A stretch of DNA of 64,000 nt. Origin: Maricaulis maris MCS10 (GTDB taxonomy: Bacteria; Pseudomonadota; Alphaproteobacteria; Caulobacterales; Maricaulaceae). The stretch is taken from the NCBI RefSeq assembly GCF_000014745.1, contig NC_008347.1, positions 62,001 through 126,000 on the forward strand, in the 5' to 3' direction. Of this stretch, positions 16,231 through 25,419 are shown in pieces; position 1 is the first letter of the stretch, and the number at the start of each line of letters is the position of its first letter. The notes beneath the pieces are model-generated. The model saw only the letters and a program-made list of their open reading frames with translations. It ran no database searches and was not told where the DNA came from. The translations under genes and the position numbers were made by a program.

Positions 16231-16436
16231 GGCTTGACGCACCTCTAACAACGTAATGCCTTGCCGATTGTCCCAAATCGGCAGGCCCCTCACCCATTTC
16301 GCCAGAACCCTACAAGTTTGATGCCGGAAATTGAACGGGGTTCACTCATTCTTTACGAATTGTTCAACATCGGCGGCCCTTGCGGGGCGCTGAATGCGGA
16401 CTTTCTCGGCTCCCGGCGAGCCGCTAGCTTGCGGCC

Positions 16437-16883
16437 ATGCGAACACTTGCTGCCTGTCTCTGCCTTGTTCTGACCGCCTGCGGCGGCATGCCGACCGTCG
16501 ATCTGCCGGGACTGGCTCCACCGGGGCGTGGGCCGTTCATCCCGCGTGACGAATTGCCGGTTCCGCCCAATGTCGAACGGATGATGGGCCCCGAGGATTG
16601 TCGCGGATCGACCCTTGCGGCGGTCTCGGCAGAGCTGCCCGACTATCCCGCTCGCGCCTGGCGGTTCGGGCGACAGGGTTGGGTCGTCGTGCGCTTCCAT
16701 GTCTATGCAGACGGCAGTGTGCATCGGGCCCGCGTACACCGTGCCGTGCCTGATGGGCCCTTCAACCGGGCAACGGAACGCGCCGTATCGGATTGGCAAT
16801 TCGCGCCGCTGGATGGTGTCGAGACCCTCGAAAACTGTGTGGTGATGTTCGAATTCCGCGCCGGAGAGGTCCATATCCGCTGA
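16437..16883 (+). CDS. Lipoprotein with TonB C-terminal domain
   Basis: 148 residues. A lipoprotein signal (RTLAACLCLVLTAC, lipobox LTAC with Cys15) precedes a short Pro-rich linker and a TonB_C-type domain: LPDYPARAWRFGRQGWVVVRFHVYADGSVHRARV, then FNRATERAVSDWQFAPLDG. This energy-transducer fold pairs Y-P-x-x-A with a W-x-F motif. Unlike true TonB it has no N-terminal membrane helix or long Pro spacer, so it is a TonB-domain lipoprotein rather than an ExbB/D-coupled TonB. No ExbB/ExbD genes are nearby. Confidence 0.75.
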   Translation: MRTLAACLCLVLTACGGMPTVDLPGLAPPGRGPFIPRDELPVPPNVERMMGPEDCRGSTLAAVSAELPDYPARAWRFGRQGWVVVRFHVYADGSVHRARVHRAVPDGPFNRATERAVSDWQFAPLDGVETLENCVVMFEFRAGEVHIR

Positions 16884-17151
16884 CCGACCGGCCACTATCC
16901 ACAGCTTCATGCAGTTTATCGGCCCGGCGTTGACGCCCCGGCGATGGCAGCCGATCCGACCTGCCAGCACAGCAGCCTCGACCGCCAGTGACCCGGTGAA
17001 CCGGAATTTTCCCCGCCAATGGCGCCCGGGGTATATAATGTATGAGGAAATTTACCGGTGCGGGCATCGCCCGCGACTCCACAGGCCGGTATCATGGTGA
17101 TTCGTGAGGGCCGCAGGCAATGGGGGCGGGTCCGCACCCAGGGCAACATTG

Positions 17152-19641
17152 ATGACCGGACAAACATTTCAGTTCGTGACACTTGCTGTCACCATCGGCG
17201 CCGTGGCTTTCGCCGTGGCCGTCGGTATCTGGGCCTTCAAGCAGACCGCCGGAGCGCGCGGTGCCCAGGCATTGTGGCGTCGCAAGATGGCCGATCTGGA
17301 AGACCGCGTCGCGCGGGCCGACAGTGTGTTCGGCGCCCATCCCGGCCTGGTGCTGGTCTGGGACCAGCCTCCCGTCGATTCAGCCGATACCAGCTGGGGA
17401 GCGCCCCGCATCTTTGGCTCGTCGGTGGCCCTGGCCTCATTGCTGCGGTTTGCCGAGGCCAATGAAGGTCCCAATCCGGCAGGGATCCTGATGGAAGGCC
17501 TTGCCGACTATGAAGCGCGGTCAGCGGGTGGCGAGGAAACCACCTTGCGTCGGCGCTTCGGTGATCTCAGTGAAAAAGGCCAGCCCTTCTCTCTCACCAT
17601 CCTGGGTCCGAGCGGGCGCTTTCTGGAAGTCGATGGGCGCGCCGCCGGAACCCAGCTTGTCGTCTGGCTTTCGGATGCCACCATTCGCGGTCTCGAAGAG
17701 TCAGGCGCCCGTGGGCGGATCGAGGAAGCGCGCCGCCTGGTGTCCAAGGATCCGCTTGCCTTCCTCGACATGCTTGGCCGCGCGCCGGTTCCAGCCTGGC
17801 GCATGAATGCTACTGGCCGGATCGAGTGGGCCAACCAGGCCTATGTCGAGGCCGTCGAGGGCGATGCGGTCGACGCGGTCATCGAAAAGCAGACCCTGCT
17901 CGACGCTGCCATGACCGATCTCGCCTCCCGGGCGACAATTGCTGGCGAGCCGGTCGACGAGATGCGCATTGTCGTCATCGACGGATCTCGGCGCGGACTG
18001 AAATTCCTGGTCTTCCCGGTCTCGGGCGGGGCGGCCGGTTTCGCGCTCGACGTGACCGATGGCGAGGAAGCCAAGGCGGCCCTGGCCCGCTTCCGTCGCG
18101 CCCATGACGACACCCTCAATCACATGGCCGAGGCCGTGGTCGTTTTTGACCGGTCCAAGCGGCTGAATTTCCACAACAAGGCTTTCTCCAACCTGTTCAA
18201 ACTGGATGATGCCTGGCTGAACGAGCGGCCAGGCCATGGCCAGTTCCTTGATCGCATGCGGGAAAAGCGCCTGTTGCCGGAACAGGCCGATTTCGGTGCC
18301 TGGAAGACGGACGAGCTCGCCCGCTACGACGCGCCTCCCAGTGAAGAGACGCCGGACGAGCTGTGGCCATTGCCGGACGGTCGCACCTTGCGCGTCGCCC
18401 GTCAGCGTCACCCGCTGGGCGGTTTGATGCTGATCTTCGAGGACAAGACCGATGAGCTGGCTCTTCGGGCTCGCTACAACACGCTGATCAATGTCCAGCG
18501 CGCCACCTTGGACAAGCTGCACGAGGCCGTCGCCGTATTTGGTGCCAATGGCCGCCTTCAGCTCAATAACTCCGCCTTCGAGGACTTGTGGGGCTTCGAC
18601 GCCGAGGAACTCGACGGCCAGCCCGATTTCGACGCGGTGTCAGAGACCTGTGCCGCGCTGTTCACCGACGACCGGGTCTGGACTGACATCAAGGCCCGGG
18701 TCACCGATCCCAGCCCGCAGGCCCGCAAACAGGTCACCGGCGAGATGCGTCGCCTGGACGGCCGGGTCCTGACCTATCTGACCCGTCCCCTGCCCGATGG
18801 CGCGACCCTGATCTGCTGGGATGACGTCACCGACAGCCGCCGGATCGAGGAAGCCCTGCGTGAGCGGGCCGAGGCGCTGGAAACCTCCGAGCGCATCAAG
18901 ACCGAATTTGTCGAGCATGTGAGCTATCAATTGCGCACACCGCTGACCACGATTGGCGGCTATGCCGACATGTTGGCGCAAGGCTTTGCCGGCGAACTTT
19001 CTGACCGCCAGAAAGAGCCGATGTCGGCGATCCAGTCAGCGGCAGCACACCTGGCCAAGCTGATCGACGACATCCTCGATGTCGCGGCAATTGATGCCGG
19101 CCAGCTCGAACTCGAGCTGGGAGACGTGGATCTGGGTGATGTGGCGCGTGAGGCGGCCGACCTGGTCGCGGCAAGGGCGGACCATCATGCCATCAAGCTC
19201 GATGTGGACATCGAAGACGGACTCGGCCTGCTTCGCGCGGATCGCAATCGTCTCAAGCAGGTTTCCATGAACCTGCTCTCCAACGCCATCCGCCATGTCG
19301 CTACCGGTGGTGCCGTGACCATCGGTGCCCGCCGCAATGGCGAGGACATCACCTTGTGGGTGAAGGATGATGGCGAAGGCATTGCGCCAGAAAAACAAGC
19401 CAGCGTGTTTGATCGTTTCGCGCGCGGCGAGCGCGGCGGCGCCGGCCTCGGCCTGTCACTGGTCAAGGAAATCGCCGAGCTGCATGGCGGCTGGGTCGAG
19501 CTTCAGTCCGAACCCGAGCGCGGGACGCTGGTGTCCTGCCATCTGCCTCCCGAGCCGCGCAGCAATGCCGTGCCGCCGGAACTTGACCTGGCCAGCCGCC
19601 CGGCGACACGTCTAGCCGGAGACCGGGCGCGGGCCGAATAG
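17152..19641 (+). CDS. divL: DivL: cell-cycle pseudo-histidine kinase with Tyr in the H-box
   Basis: 829 residues: an N-terminal membrane anchor (TLAVTIGAVAFAVAVGIWAF), three or four PAS-like domains between about 50 and 560, then a kinase core. The H-box reads FVEHVSYQLRTPLTTIGG, with Tyr592 exactly where the His should be, the hallmark of DivL of Caulobacter. N-box LKQVSMNLLSNAIRH and G-boxes DDGEGI and GAGLGLSLV are intact. In Caulobacter DivL binds phosphorylated DivK and switches CckA between kinase and phosphatase, controlling CtrA. The ATG at 17152 is preferred over an upstream GTG at 17104. A TATAAT hexamer lies at 17034-17039 without a clear -35. Confidence 0.9.
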   Translation: MTGQTFQFVTLAVTIGAVAFAVAVGIWAFKQTAGARGAQALWRRKMADLEDRVARADSVFGAHPGLVLVWDQPPVDSADTSWGAPRIFGSSVALASLLRFAEANEGPNPAGILMEGLADYEARSAGGEETTLRRRFGDLSEKGQPFSLTILGPSGRFLEVDGRAAGTQLVVWLSDATIRGLEESGARGRIEEARRLVSKDPLAFLDMLGRAPVPAWRMNATGRIEWANQAYVEAVEGDAVDAVIEKQTLLDAAMTDLASRATIAGEPVDEMRIVVIDGSRRGLKFLVFPVSGGAAGFALDVTDGEEAKAALARFRRAHDDTLNHMAEAVVVFDRSKRLNFHNKAFSNLFKLDDAWLNERPGHGQFLDRMREKRLLPEQADFGAWKTDELARYDAPPSEETPDELWPLPDGRTLRVARQRHPLGGLMLIFEDKTDELALRARYNTLINVQRATLDKLHEAVAVFGANGRLQLNNSAFEDLWGFDAEELDGQPDFDAVSETCAALFTDDRVWTDIKARVTDPSPQARKQVTGEMRRLDGRVLTYLTRPLPDGATLICWDDVTDSRRIEEALRERAEALETSERIKTEFVEHVSYQLRTPLTTIGGYADMLAQGFAGELSDRQKEPMSAIQSAAAHLAKLIDDILDVAAIDAGQLELELGDVDLGDVAREAADLVAARADHHAIKLDVDIEDGLGLLRADRNRLKQVSMNLLSNAIRHVATGGAVTIGARRNGEDITLWVKDDGEGIAPEKQASVFDRFARGERGGAGLGLSLVKEIAELHGGWVELQSEPERGTLVSCHLPPEPRSNAVPPELDLASRPATRLAGDRARAE

Positions 19642-19674
19642 GCGCCGCCCGGCCTGAAACGCTGACGGACAGGC

Positions 19675-20043
<369 letters not shown>

Positions 20044-20098
20044 TCAAGATTCAGCCTCACCGCTTGCCGTCGGGAGCGGGCTTCGTTAAGCGCAATAC

Positions 20099-20575
20099 AT
20101 GGGGAATTCGAACACTGTTTCCTTGCCCGATCTGGCGGCAACACGAGCGCTGGCCCTGCGTCTCGCAAACGCGTTGCGTCCCGGTGACACGGTGTTTCTG
20201 ACTGGCGATCTTGGGGCCGGCAAGACGACATTTGCCCGGACCGTCATTGCGACGCTGTGCGGCGTCGATGACGCCCCCAGCCCGACCTATACCATCATCC
20301 AGACCTATGACTGGGGACGCGGCGAGCTGTGGCATGCCGATCTCTACCGGATTGAATCCCCGGACGAGCTGGATGAGCTGGGCCTCGACGACGCCTTCGG
20401 CGACGCCACGATGTTGATTGAGTGGCCCGACCGCTTGTTCGGCCTGATCCCGGATGACAGGCTGGAAGTGCAGCTCGAAATGGCCGGGGAAAGCCCGGGC
20501 GCGGCAATGGACACACCCAGGCGGGCGAGCTTAACAGGGTTTGGCGAGTGGGAGGCGCGCCTTGATGACATCTGA
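20099..20575 (+). CDS. tsaE: TsaE, tRNA t6A biosynthesis ATPase
   Basis: 158 residues. P-loop GDLGAGKTTFAR, then SPTYTIIQTYD, HADLYRIESPDELDELGL and LIEWPDR, all conserved in the TsaE/YjeE family. TsaE cycles the TsaB-TsaD complex that adds threonylcarbamoyl to A37 of ANN-decoding tRNAs. It is the first gene of a strongly overlapping run; the amgK start lies 11 bases inside its 3' end. A single TTAA half-site lies just upstream at 20086. Confidence 0.93.
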   Translation: MGNSNTVSLPDLAATRALALRLANALRPGDTVFLTGDLGAGKTTFARTVIATLCGVDDAPSPTYTIIQTYDWGRGELWHADLYRIESPDELDELGLDDAFGDATMLIEWPDRLFGLIPDDRLEVQLEMAGESPGAAMDTPRRASLTGFGEWEARLDDI

Positions 20576-21662
20576 ACGTAAAGCCGCAATGACGGCTTTT
20601 CTGAGCGCTGCCGGCTGGGGCGATGCCACGCATCACCCGCTTCCCGGCGATGCATCGACGCGCCGCTATATCCGTCTGGAACGGGATGATCAGCGGGCCA
20701 TGCTGATGGATGCGCCGGCCGCCGCCGAGGCGCCGATCTGCCCGCCCGATGCCGGTCCACAGGACCGCGCCGCGCTGGGCTATAACGCCGTTGCCCGCCT
20801 GGCCGGGTCGAATCTCACAGCCTTTGCAGGCCTGGCCGATGCGCTGTGCGAGCGCGGCTTTTCCGCGCCGACCGTGCTGGCCAGCGACACGCAGTCCGGA
20901 TTTTTGCTGCTGGAGGATCTCGGCGATGACCTGATCGCCCGGCTTCTGCCCGGTGATCTGCACGAGGGTACGCTCTACGCCAAGGCGGTGGATGTGCTGG
21001 CGGCGATCTATCGGTCCAGCTTTCCTGATGCGGTCGAGCGCGATGGCGAGGCCTGGCCTTTGCTGGCCTATGACGCGACCGCGCTGATGGCGGAAGCCGA
21101 TCTGTTCCTGGACTGGTTCCTGGACAAGCATGCCGGCGCAGCGCCGGACGCCGCGGCGCGCGACCACTGGCGCGAGATCTGGACCCGCGCCTTCGAGCGT
21201 CTGGATCATTGTGCGCCCGGCCTGGTCCTGCGCGACTTCCACGCCGAGAACCTGATCTACCTGCCCGAGCGCGAAGGCGAGGGCGAGATTGGTCTGCTCG
21301 ATTTCCAGGACGCGCTGATCGGTCACCCGGCCTACGACCTTGTTTCGTTGATCGAGGATGCCCGTCGCAATGTCGAGCGCAAGCTCGCCGTCCCGCTCAA
21401 GGCCCGCTTTGTCGAAAAAGCGGGGATTGAGGACGTTGCCGGATTTGACTCCGCCTATGCCGTGCTCGGCGCCCAGAGAAACGCCAAAATTCTCGGCATT
21501 TTCGTCCGTCTGGCCGTGCGCGATGGCAAGGCACGCTATCTGGACCTGCTGCCACGCGTCGCCCGTCATTTCGTTGCCGACCTCCAGCATCCGGCGCTGA
21601 TGCCGCTTCACATGTGGATGAAGTCCCACGCGCCGCAGGTTTTCGCGGAAGCCCACAAATGA
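20565..21662 (+). CDS. amgK: AmgK, N-acetylmuramate/N-acetylglucosamine anomeric kinase
   Basis: 365 residues of the aminoglycoside phosphotransferase fold: DASTRRYIRL near the N-terminus, LLLEDLGDDL in the hinge, catalytic loop VLRDFHAENLIYL and metal-binding LLDFQDALIGHPAYDLVSL. AmgK phosphorylates MurNAc at C1, letting the cell recycle peptidoglycan sugars directly to UDP-MurNAc and bypass the fosfomycin-sensitive MurA step. Assignment is strong because murU follows with an ATGA overlap. The Met at 20565 (MTSERK) is used; the longer frame begins inside tsaE without a clear ribosome-binding site. Confidence 0.9.
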   Translation: MTSERKAAMTAFLSAAGWGDATHHPLPGDASTRRYIRLERDDQRAMLMDAPAAAEAPICPPDAGPQDRAALGYNAVARLAGSNLTAFAGLADALCERGFSAPTVLASDTQSGFLLLEDLGDDLIARLLPGDLHEGTLYAKAVDVLAAIYRSSFPDAVERDGEAWPLLAYDATALMAEADLFLDWFLDKHAGAAPDAAARDHWREIWTRAFERLDHCAPGLVLRDFHAENLIYLPEREGEGEIGLLDFQDALIGHPAYDLVSLIEDARRNVERKLAVPLKARFVEKAGIEDVAGFDSAYAVLGAQRNAKILGIFVRLAVRDGKARYLDLLPRVARHFVADLQHPALMPLHMWMKSHAPQVFAEAHK

Positions 21663-22372
21663 TCGAGATTCGCAACGCTATGGCGCTCGCCGCCGGTCTG
21701 GGCACCCGCATGCGGCCGATCACCAATGAGCGTCCCAAGGCGCTGGTCGAGGTGGGCGGCAAATGCCTGCTCGACTGGACCCTGGATCGCTATGGCGCCG
21801 GCGGTGTTGAGCGCTGCGTCGTCAATATCCACCATTTCGCCGATCAGATGGAGGCGCATCTTGCGGCGCGGACCGGTCAGCCGGCCATCACCATTTCCGA
21901 CGAGCGCGGCGAAGTGCTGGAAACCGGTGGCGGCGTGGTGAAAGCCCTGCCCGAGCTGGGGTCCGATCCCTTCTTCATCGCCAATATCGATGCCATCTGG
22001 GAAGAGGCCGGCGCCGCTTCGCTCGACAGCCTGCGGGCGGTCTGGGATGGCGCGGCGATGGACGCACTCCTGCTGCTGGCGCCGATGGATGCGACGCTCG
22101 GATTTGACGGGCCGGGCGATGCTTTTCTGGAAACGGGCGGTGAAGTCCGCTTCCGTGGCAAGGCAAAATCGGCGCCCTATGCCTATGCCGGTGTCCAGAT
22201 CCTCAATCCGGCAGCCCTGGCCGGTCGCACTGTCAGCCGCTTCTCGATGATGGAGGTCTGGCGCGAGATCGCGGCCGAGGGGCGTTTGCACGGTGTCACC
22301 CTGCCGGCCTTCTGGATGCATGTGGGCGACCCGCGCGCCCTGGCCGAGGCGGAGGCGCGGCTGGCGCGGTGA
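21659..22372 (+). CDS. murU: MurU, MurNAc-1-phosphate uridylyltransferase
   Basis: 237 residues of the nucleotidyltransferase fold: AMALAAGLGTRMRPITNERPKALVEVGGK is the sugar-phosphate nucleotidyltransferase signature, NIDAIWEE supplies the metal-binding Asp, and APYAYAGVQILN is typical of this branch. MurU converts MurNAc-1-phosphate and UTP to UDP-MurNAc. The ATG overlaps the amgK stop, and its own stop overlaps the addB GTG, so synthesis is coupled through the series. Confidence 0.92.
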   Translation: MIEIRNAMALAAGLGTRMRPITNERPKALVEVGGKCLLDWTLDRYGAGGVERCVVNIHHFADQMEAHLAARTGQPAITISDERGEVLETGGGVVKALPELGSDPFFIANIDAIWEEAGAASLDSLRAVWDGAAMDALLLLAPMDATLGFDGPGDAFLETGGEVRFRGKAKSAPYAYAGVQILNPAALAGRTVSRFSMMEVWREIAAEGRLHGVTLPAFWMHVGDPRALAEAEARLAR

Positions 22373-25300
22373 GCGGACGTCTTTTCGATACGTCGGGCCC
22401 GTGCCTCTACACCATTCCGCCACAAGCGGACTTTCTGCGCGTCCTGGCAACGACATTGCGCGAGGAATTCGACGCGGCGGGTGATCCGGATGCCCTGACC
22501 CGTCTTTTGATCCTGACCCCGACCCGCCGCGCTGCCAAAGCCTTGGGCGATGTCTTCGCCGAGCTCGCCGGCAATGGTGTCGCGCTACTCCCCCTGATCC
22601 GGCCCATCGGTGATGTCGATGTCGATGACCCGCCCTTCGAACCAGGAGAGCTGGCCGGGCTGGCGGCGCCGGCAATCTCGATCGAACGTCGACGCTATGA
22701 GCTCGCCCGCCTGATCCTCGCCAAGGAAGCCGCGCTCGGTCGCCCGCTCGGTGTCGGCGGGGCGCTGGCCCTGTCGGACTCGCTGGCCGCCCTGCTCGAC
22801 GATCTCGCGACCGAGGATGTCAGCGACCTGTCCGACCTGCAGGACGCCGTCACGACCTATCTGCCGGCGGATCGGCGTGAGGCCGTCGAGTTCATCGACA
22901 TCGTCCAGCGCGTCTGGCCGGCCCGCCTGGCCGAGCTGGGCCTGACCGATGCGGCAGCACGGCGATCCCTGATCCTGCACGAGCTTGTCGCCCGTTGGAC
23001 GAAGCAGCCTCCGGACCATCCGGTTCTCGCGGTCGGCTCCACCGGCTCGATCCCCGCCGCTCGCAAACTGATGAAAGTCATCGCCAACCTGCCGCAAGGT
23101 GCCGTGGTCCTGCCGGGCTTTGACTGGGACGCCGACGCATCGGCCTGGGACTCGATCAAGGATGACCACCCGCAATGGGCGATGAAGACACTGGTCGACG
23201 AGCTCGGTGTGGATCGCTTGCAAATGCCATCCTGGCCGGGCGCAGCGGAGGACAGTCTCGCCGAACGCCGCCGCCGCCTGATCGCCGAAGCGCTGCGGCC
23301 CGCCGATACGACTGATGAATGGCTCAAGCGGATCGGTGAATTGCAGGGCCGCTTCGGCGACAGTTTTTTCAATGACGGCATGACCGGGCTCAGCCTGGTC
23401 GAAACGGCGGACGAGATCAGCGAGGCCCGGGCCTGTGCCCTGATGCTTCGCGAAGTGCTGGAAACGCCGGACAGGACGGCCATCCTGGTGACGCCCGACC
23501 GCATGCTGGCGCGGCGTGTCTCCGCCGAGATGACGCGGTTTGGCGTCCGGCTGGATGATTCCGGCGGCGCGGCGCTGGCAGAGACAATGGCGGGCGCCTT
23601 TTTGACCCGCCTGCTGGATGTGGCGCTGGATTGCGGTCGTGTCGTCGCCCTGACAGCGCTGTGGGGCTCGCCCCTGTTCAGGGCCGGGCACAGGCGAGGA
23701 CAGACCCATACGGTGCTCGCGAAGTTCGAGGCTGAAGCCCTACGTGGCGCCCGCCCCGGTCGCGACCTGGCTGCTGTGCGGGCTCGGCTTGATGGCCAGT
23801 ATGTCAGACTGTTCGACGAGGATCGGGCGACCATCAACGCCATTCTCGATCAGCTCGATACTTCACTGGCCGGATTGCTGACACCGGGCAAGCGATCCGC
23901 CAGCGCGTGGGCGCGCGCCCATGCCGAAGCGGCCGAGGCTCTGGCGTCTGACGATAGCGGGTCGGGCGCGCAGGCGGTCTGGGTCGGTGAAGGCGGCGAA
24001 GCGGCGGCCGGCCTGCTGCGTTCCTTGCTGGAGGAAAGCGAAAGCCTGCCCGATATGAGCCTGCCCGAATATGCGGCGGCCTTTGGCGAGATGTGCCGGT
24101 CGCGCCGCGTCGCGCCGCGCCTGGGTGTGCATCCGCGCCTGCAGGTGCTTGGCCCGCTCGAGGCGCGCCTGATCACCGCCGACCGGGTCATCCTGGCTGG
24201 TCTCAATGAAGGCGTCTGGCCGCCCGGTCCCGGCGCCGATCCATGGCTGTCCCCGGGCATGCGGCGCACGGTGGGCCTGGGCGCGCCGGAGCGGCGCTAT
24301 GGCCTGGCGGCCCATGACTTCGCGCAGCTGGCAGCCGCACCGGATGTGATCATGACGAGGTCGGGCAAGTCGGAAGGTTCGCCCACGGTCGCCTCGCGCT
24401 GGTTGTGGCGGCTGAAGACTCTGGCCCGTGGTGCACTGGGAGCGGCGGCGGAGGCAGCGTTCGCGCCCGAGACGGACTATGCGGCCCTGTCACGCCGTCT
24501 TGACGATCCCGGCGCGCCACCACGCGCCGCGCCACGCCCCCAGCCGGCACCGCCGGTCCCGGTGCGGCCGCGGCAGATGTCGATCACTGAAATCCGGACC
24601 TGGGTCCGCGATCCCTATTCGATCTATGCCCGCCATGTGTTGGGGCTGCGCCGCCTTGATCCCGCCGACATGCCGCCTGATGCCCGCGAACGTGGTTCGG
24701 CACTGCACGACGCCCTGGAGGCGGTGGTTCCGGCCTGGAGCGATGGCATTCCCGAAGATGCCGTCAAACAGCTGGTCGCCCATGCCGAGCTCAAGCTGGC
24801 CGAGGCCGGGTTCGGGCCGGAAGAGATGGTGCTGGAGCGGGCCCGTTTCGAGCGGGCGGCGTCCTGGCTTGTCGGTTGGGAGGCCGAGCGTCGGGCCCGT
24901 GGCATCCATCTCGACAAGGTCGAAATCTTTGGGTCCATGCCCTTTGAGGGACCGGCGGGACCGTGGACGCTGACCGGCCGGTCGGACCGGTTTGACCGCC
25001 ATCCGGACGGCCGCCTCGATATCATCGATTACAAGACCGGCGGCTCGGCCAGCGCCAAGTCGATCAAGGCCGGCTTTGATCCGCAATTGCCGCTGACGGC
25101 GGCGATGGCCGCGGCGGGCGCGTTCGAGGCGCTGGAGGCGGGCGAGGCGGCCGGGCTCTACTACATCTCGCTGCCGGGCAATGCCGGCGGCGGCAAGGAG
25201 GTCCGCATCGACGGTGGCCGCAATCCGGATGTCGCCAGCTATGTCGAGGGCGCGTTGACCGACCTGACCGGCTGGATTGCCCGTTTCGATGACGAAACGA

Positions 25301-25419
25301 CGCCCTATGAGAGCCAGATCCGCGCTCAGTACACCAATGATTACGGAGATTTCGACCATCTCGCCCGGCGCGGCGAATGGGGCTCGGCCGCAGAGGGTTC
25401 ATCGGAGGGCGATACATGA
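22369..25419 (+). CDS. addB: AddB subunit of the AddAB helicase-nuclease
   Basis: 1016 residues. The N-terminal half is a helicase-like domain that lacks an intact Walker A, as is usual in alphaproteobacterial AddB. ILAGLNEGVWPPGPGADPWLSPGMR is the conserved inactivated-helicase motif. The C-terminal RecB-type nuclease carries GSALHDALE and the catalytic DIIDYKTGG. With AddA it resects double-strand breaks for RecA loading. It begins at GTG with a 4-base overlap on murU and shares an ATGA overlap with addA. The four Cys of the iron-sulfur AddB type are not evident. Confidence 0.92.
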   Translation: MSGRLFDTSGPCLYTIPPQADFLRVLATTLREEFDAAGDPDALTRLLILTPTRRAAKALGDVFAELAGNGVALLPLIRPIGDVDVDDPPFEPGELAGLAAPAISIERRRYELARLILAKEAALGRPLGVGGALALSDSLAALLDDLATEDVSDLSDLQDAVTTYLPADRREAVEFIDIVQRVWPARLAELGLTDAAARRSLILHELVARWTKQPPDHPVLAVGSTGSIPAARKLMKVIANLPQGAVVLPGFDWDADASAWDSIKDDHPQWAMKTLVDELGVDRLQMPSWPGAAEDSLAERRRRLIAEALRPADTTDEWLKRIGELQGRFGDSFFNDGMTGLSLVETADEISEARACALMLREVLETPDRTAILVTPDRMLARRVSAEMTRFGVRLDDSGGAALAETMAGAFLTRLLDVALDCGRVVALTALWGSPLFRAGHRRGQTHTVLAKFEAEALRGARPGRDLAAVRARLDGQYVRLFDEDRATINAILDQLDTSLAGLLTPGKRSASAWARAHAEAAEALASDDSGSGAQAVWVGEGGEAAAGLLRSLLEESESLPDMSLPEYAAAFGEMCRSRRVAPRLGVHPRLQVLGPLEARLITADRVILAGLNEGVWPPGPGADPWLSPGMRRTVGLGAPERRYGLAAHDFAQLAAAPDVIMTRSGKSEGSPTVASRWLWRLKTLARGALGAAAEAAFAPETDYAALSRRLDDPGAPPRAAPRPQPAPPVPVRPRQMSITEIRTWVRDPYSIYARHVLGLRRLDPADMPPDARERGSALHDALEAVVPAWSDGIPEDAVKQLVAHAELKLAEAGFGPEEMVLERARFERAASWLVGWEAERRARGIHLDKVEIFGSMPFEGPAGPWTLTGRSDRFDRHPDGRLDIIDYKTGGSASAKSIKAGFDPQLPLTAAMAAAGAFEALEAGEAAGLYYISLPGNAGGGKEVRIDGGRNPDVASYVEGALTDLTGWIARFDDETTPYESQIRAQYTNDYGDFDHLARRGEWGSAAEGSSEGDT

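Noticed and set aside
17034-17039. Perfect TATAAT upstream of divL as a promoter
   Set aside because: No -35-like hexamer at 16-18 bases and no extended -10, so not listed as a separate promoter.
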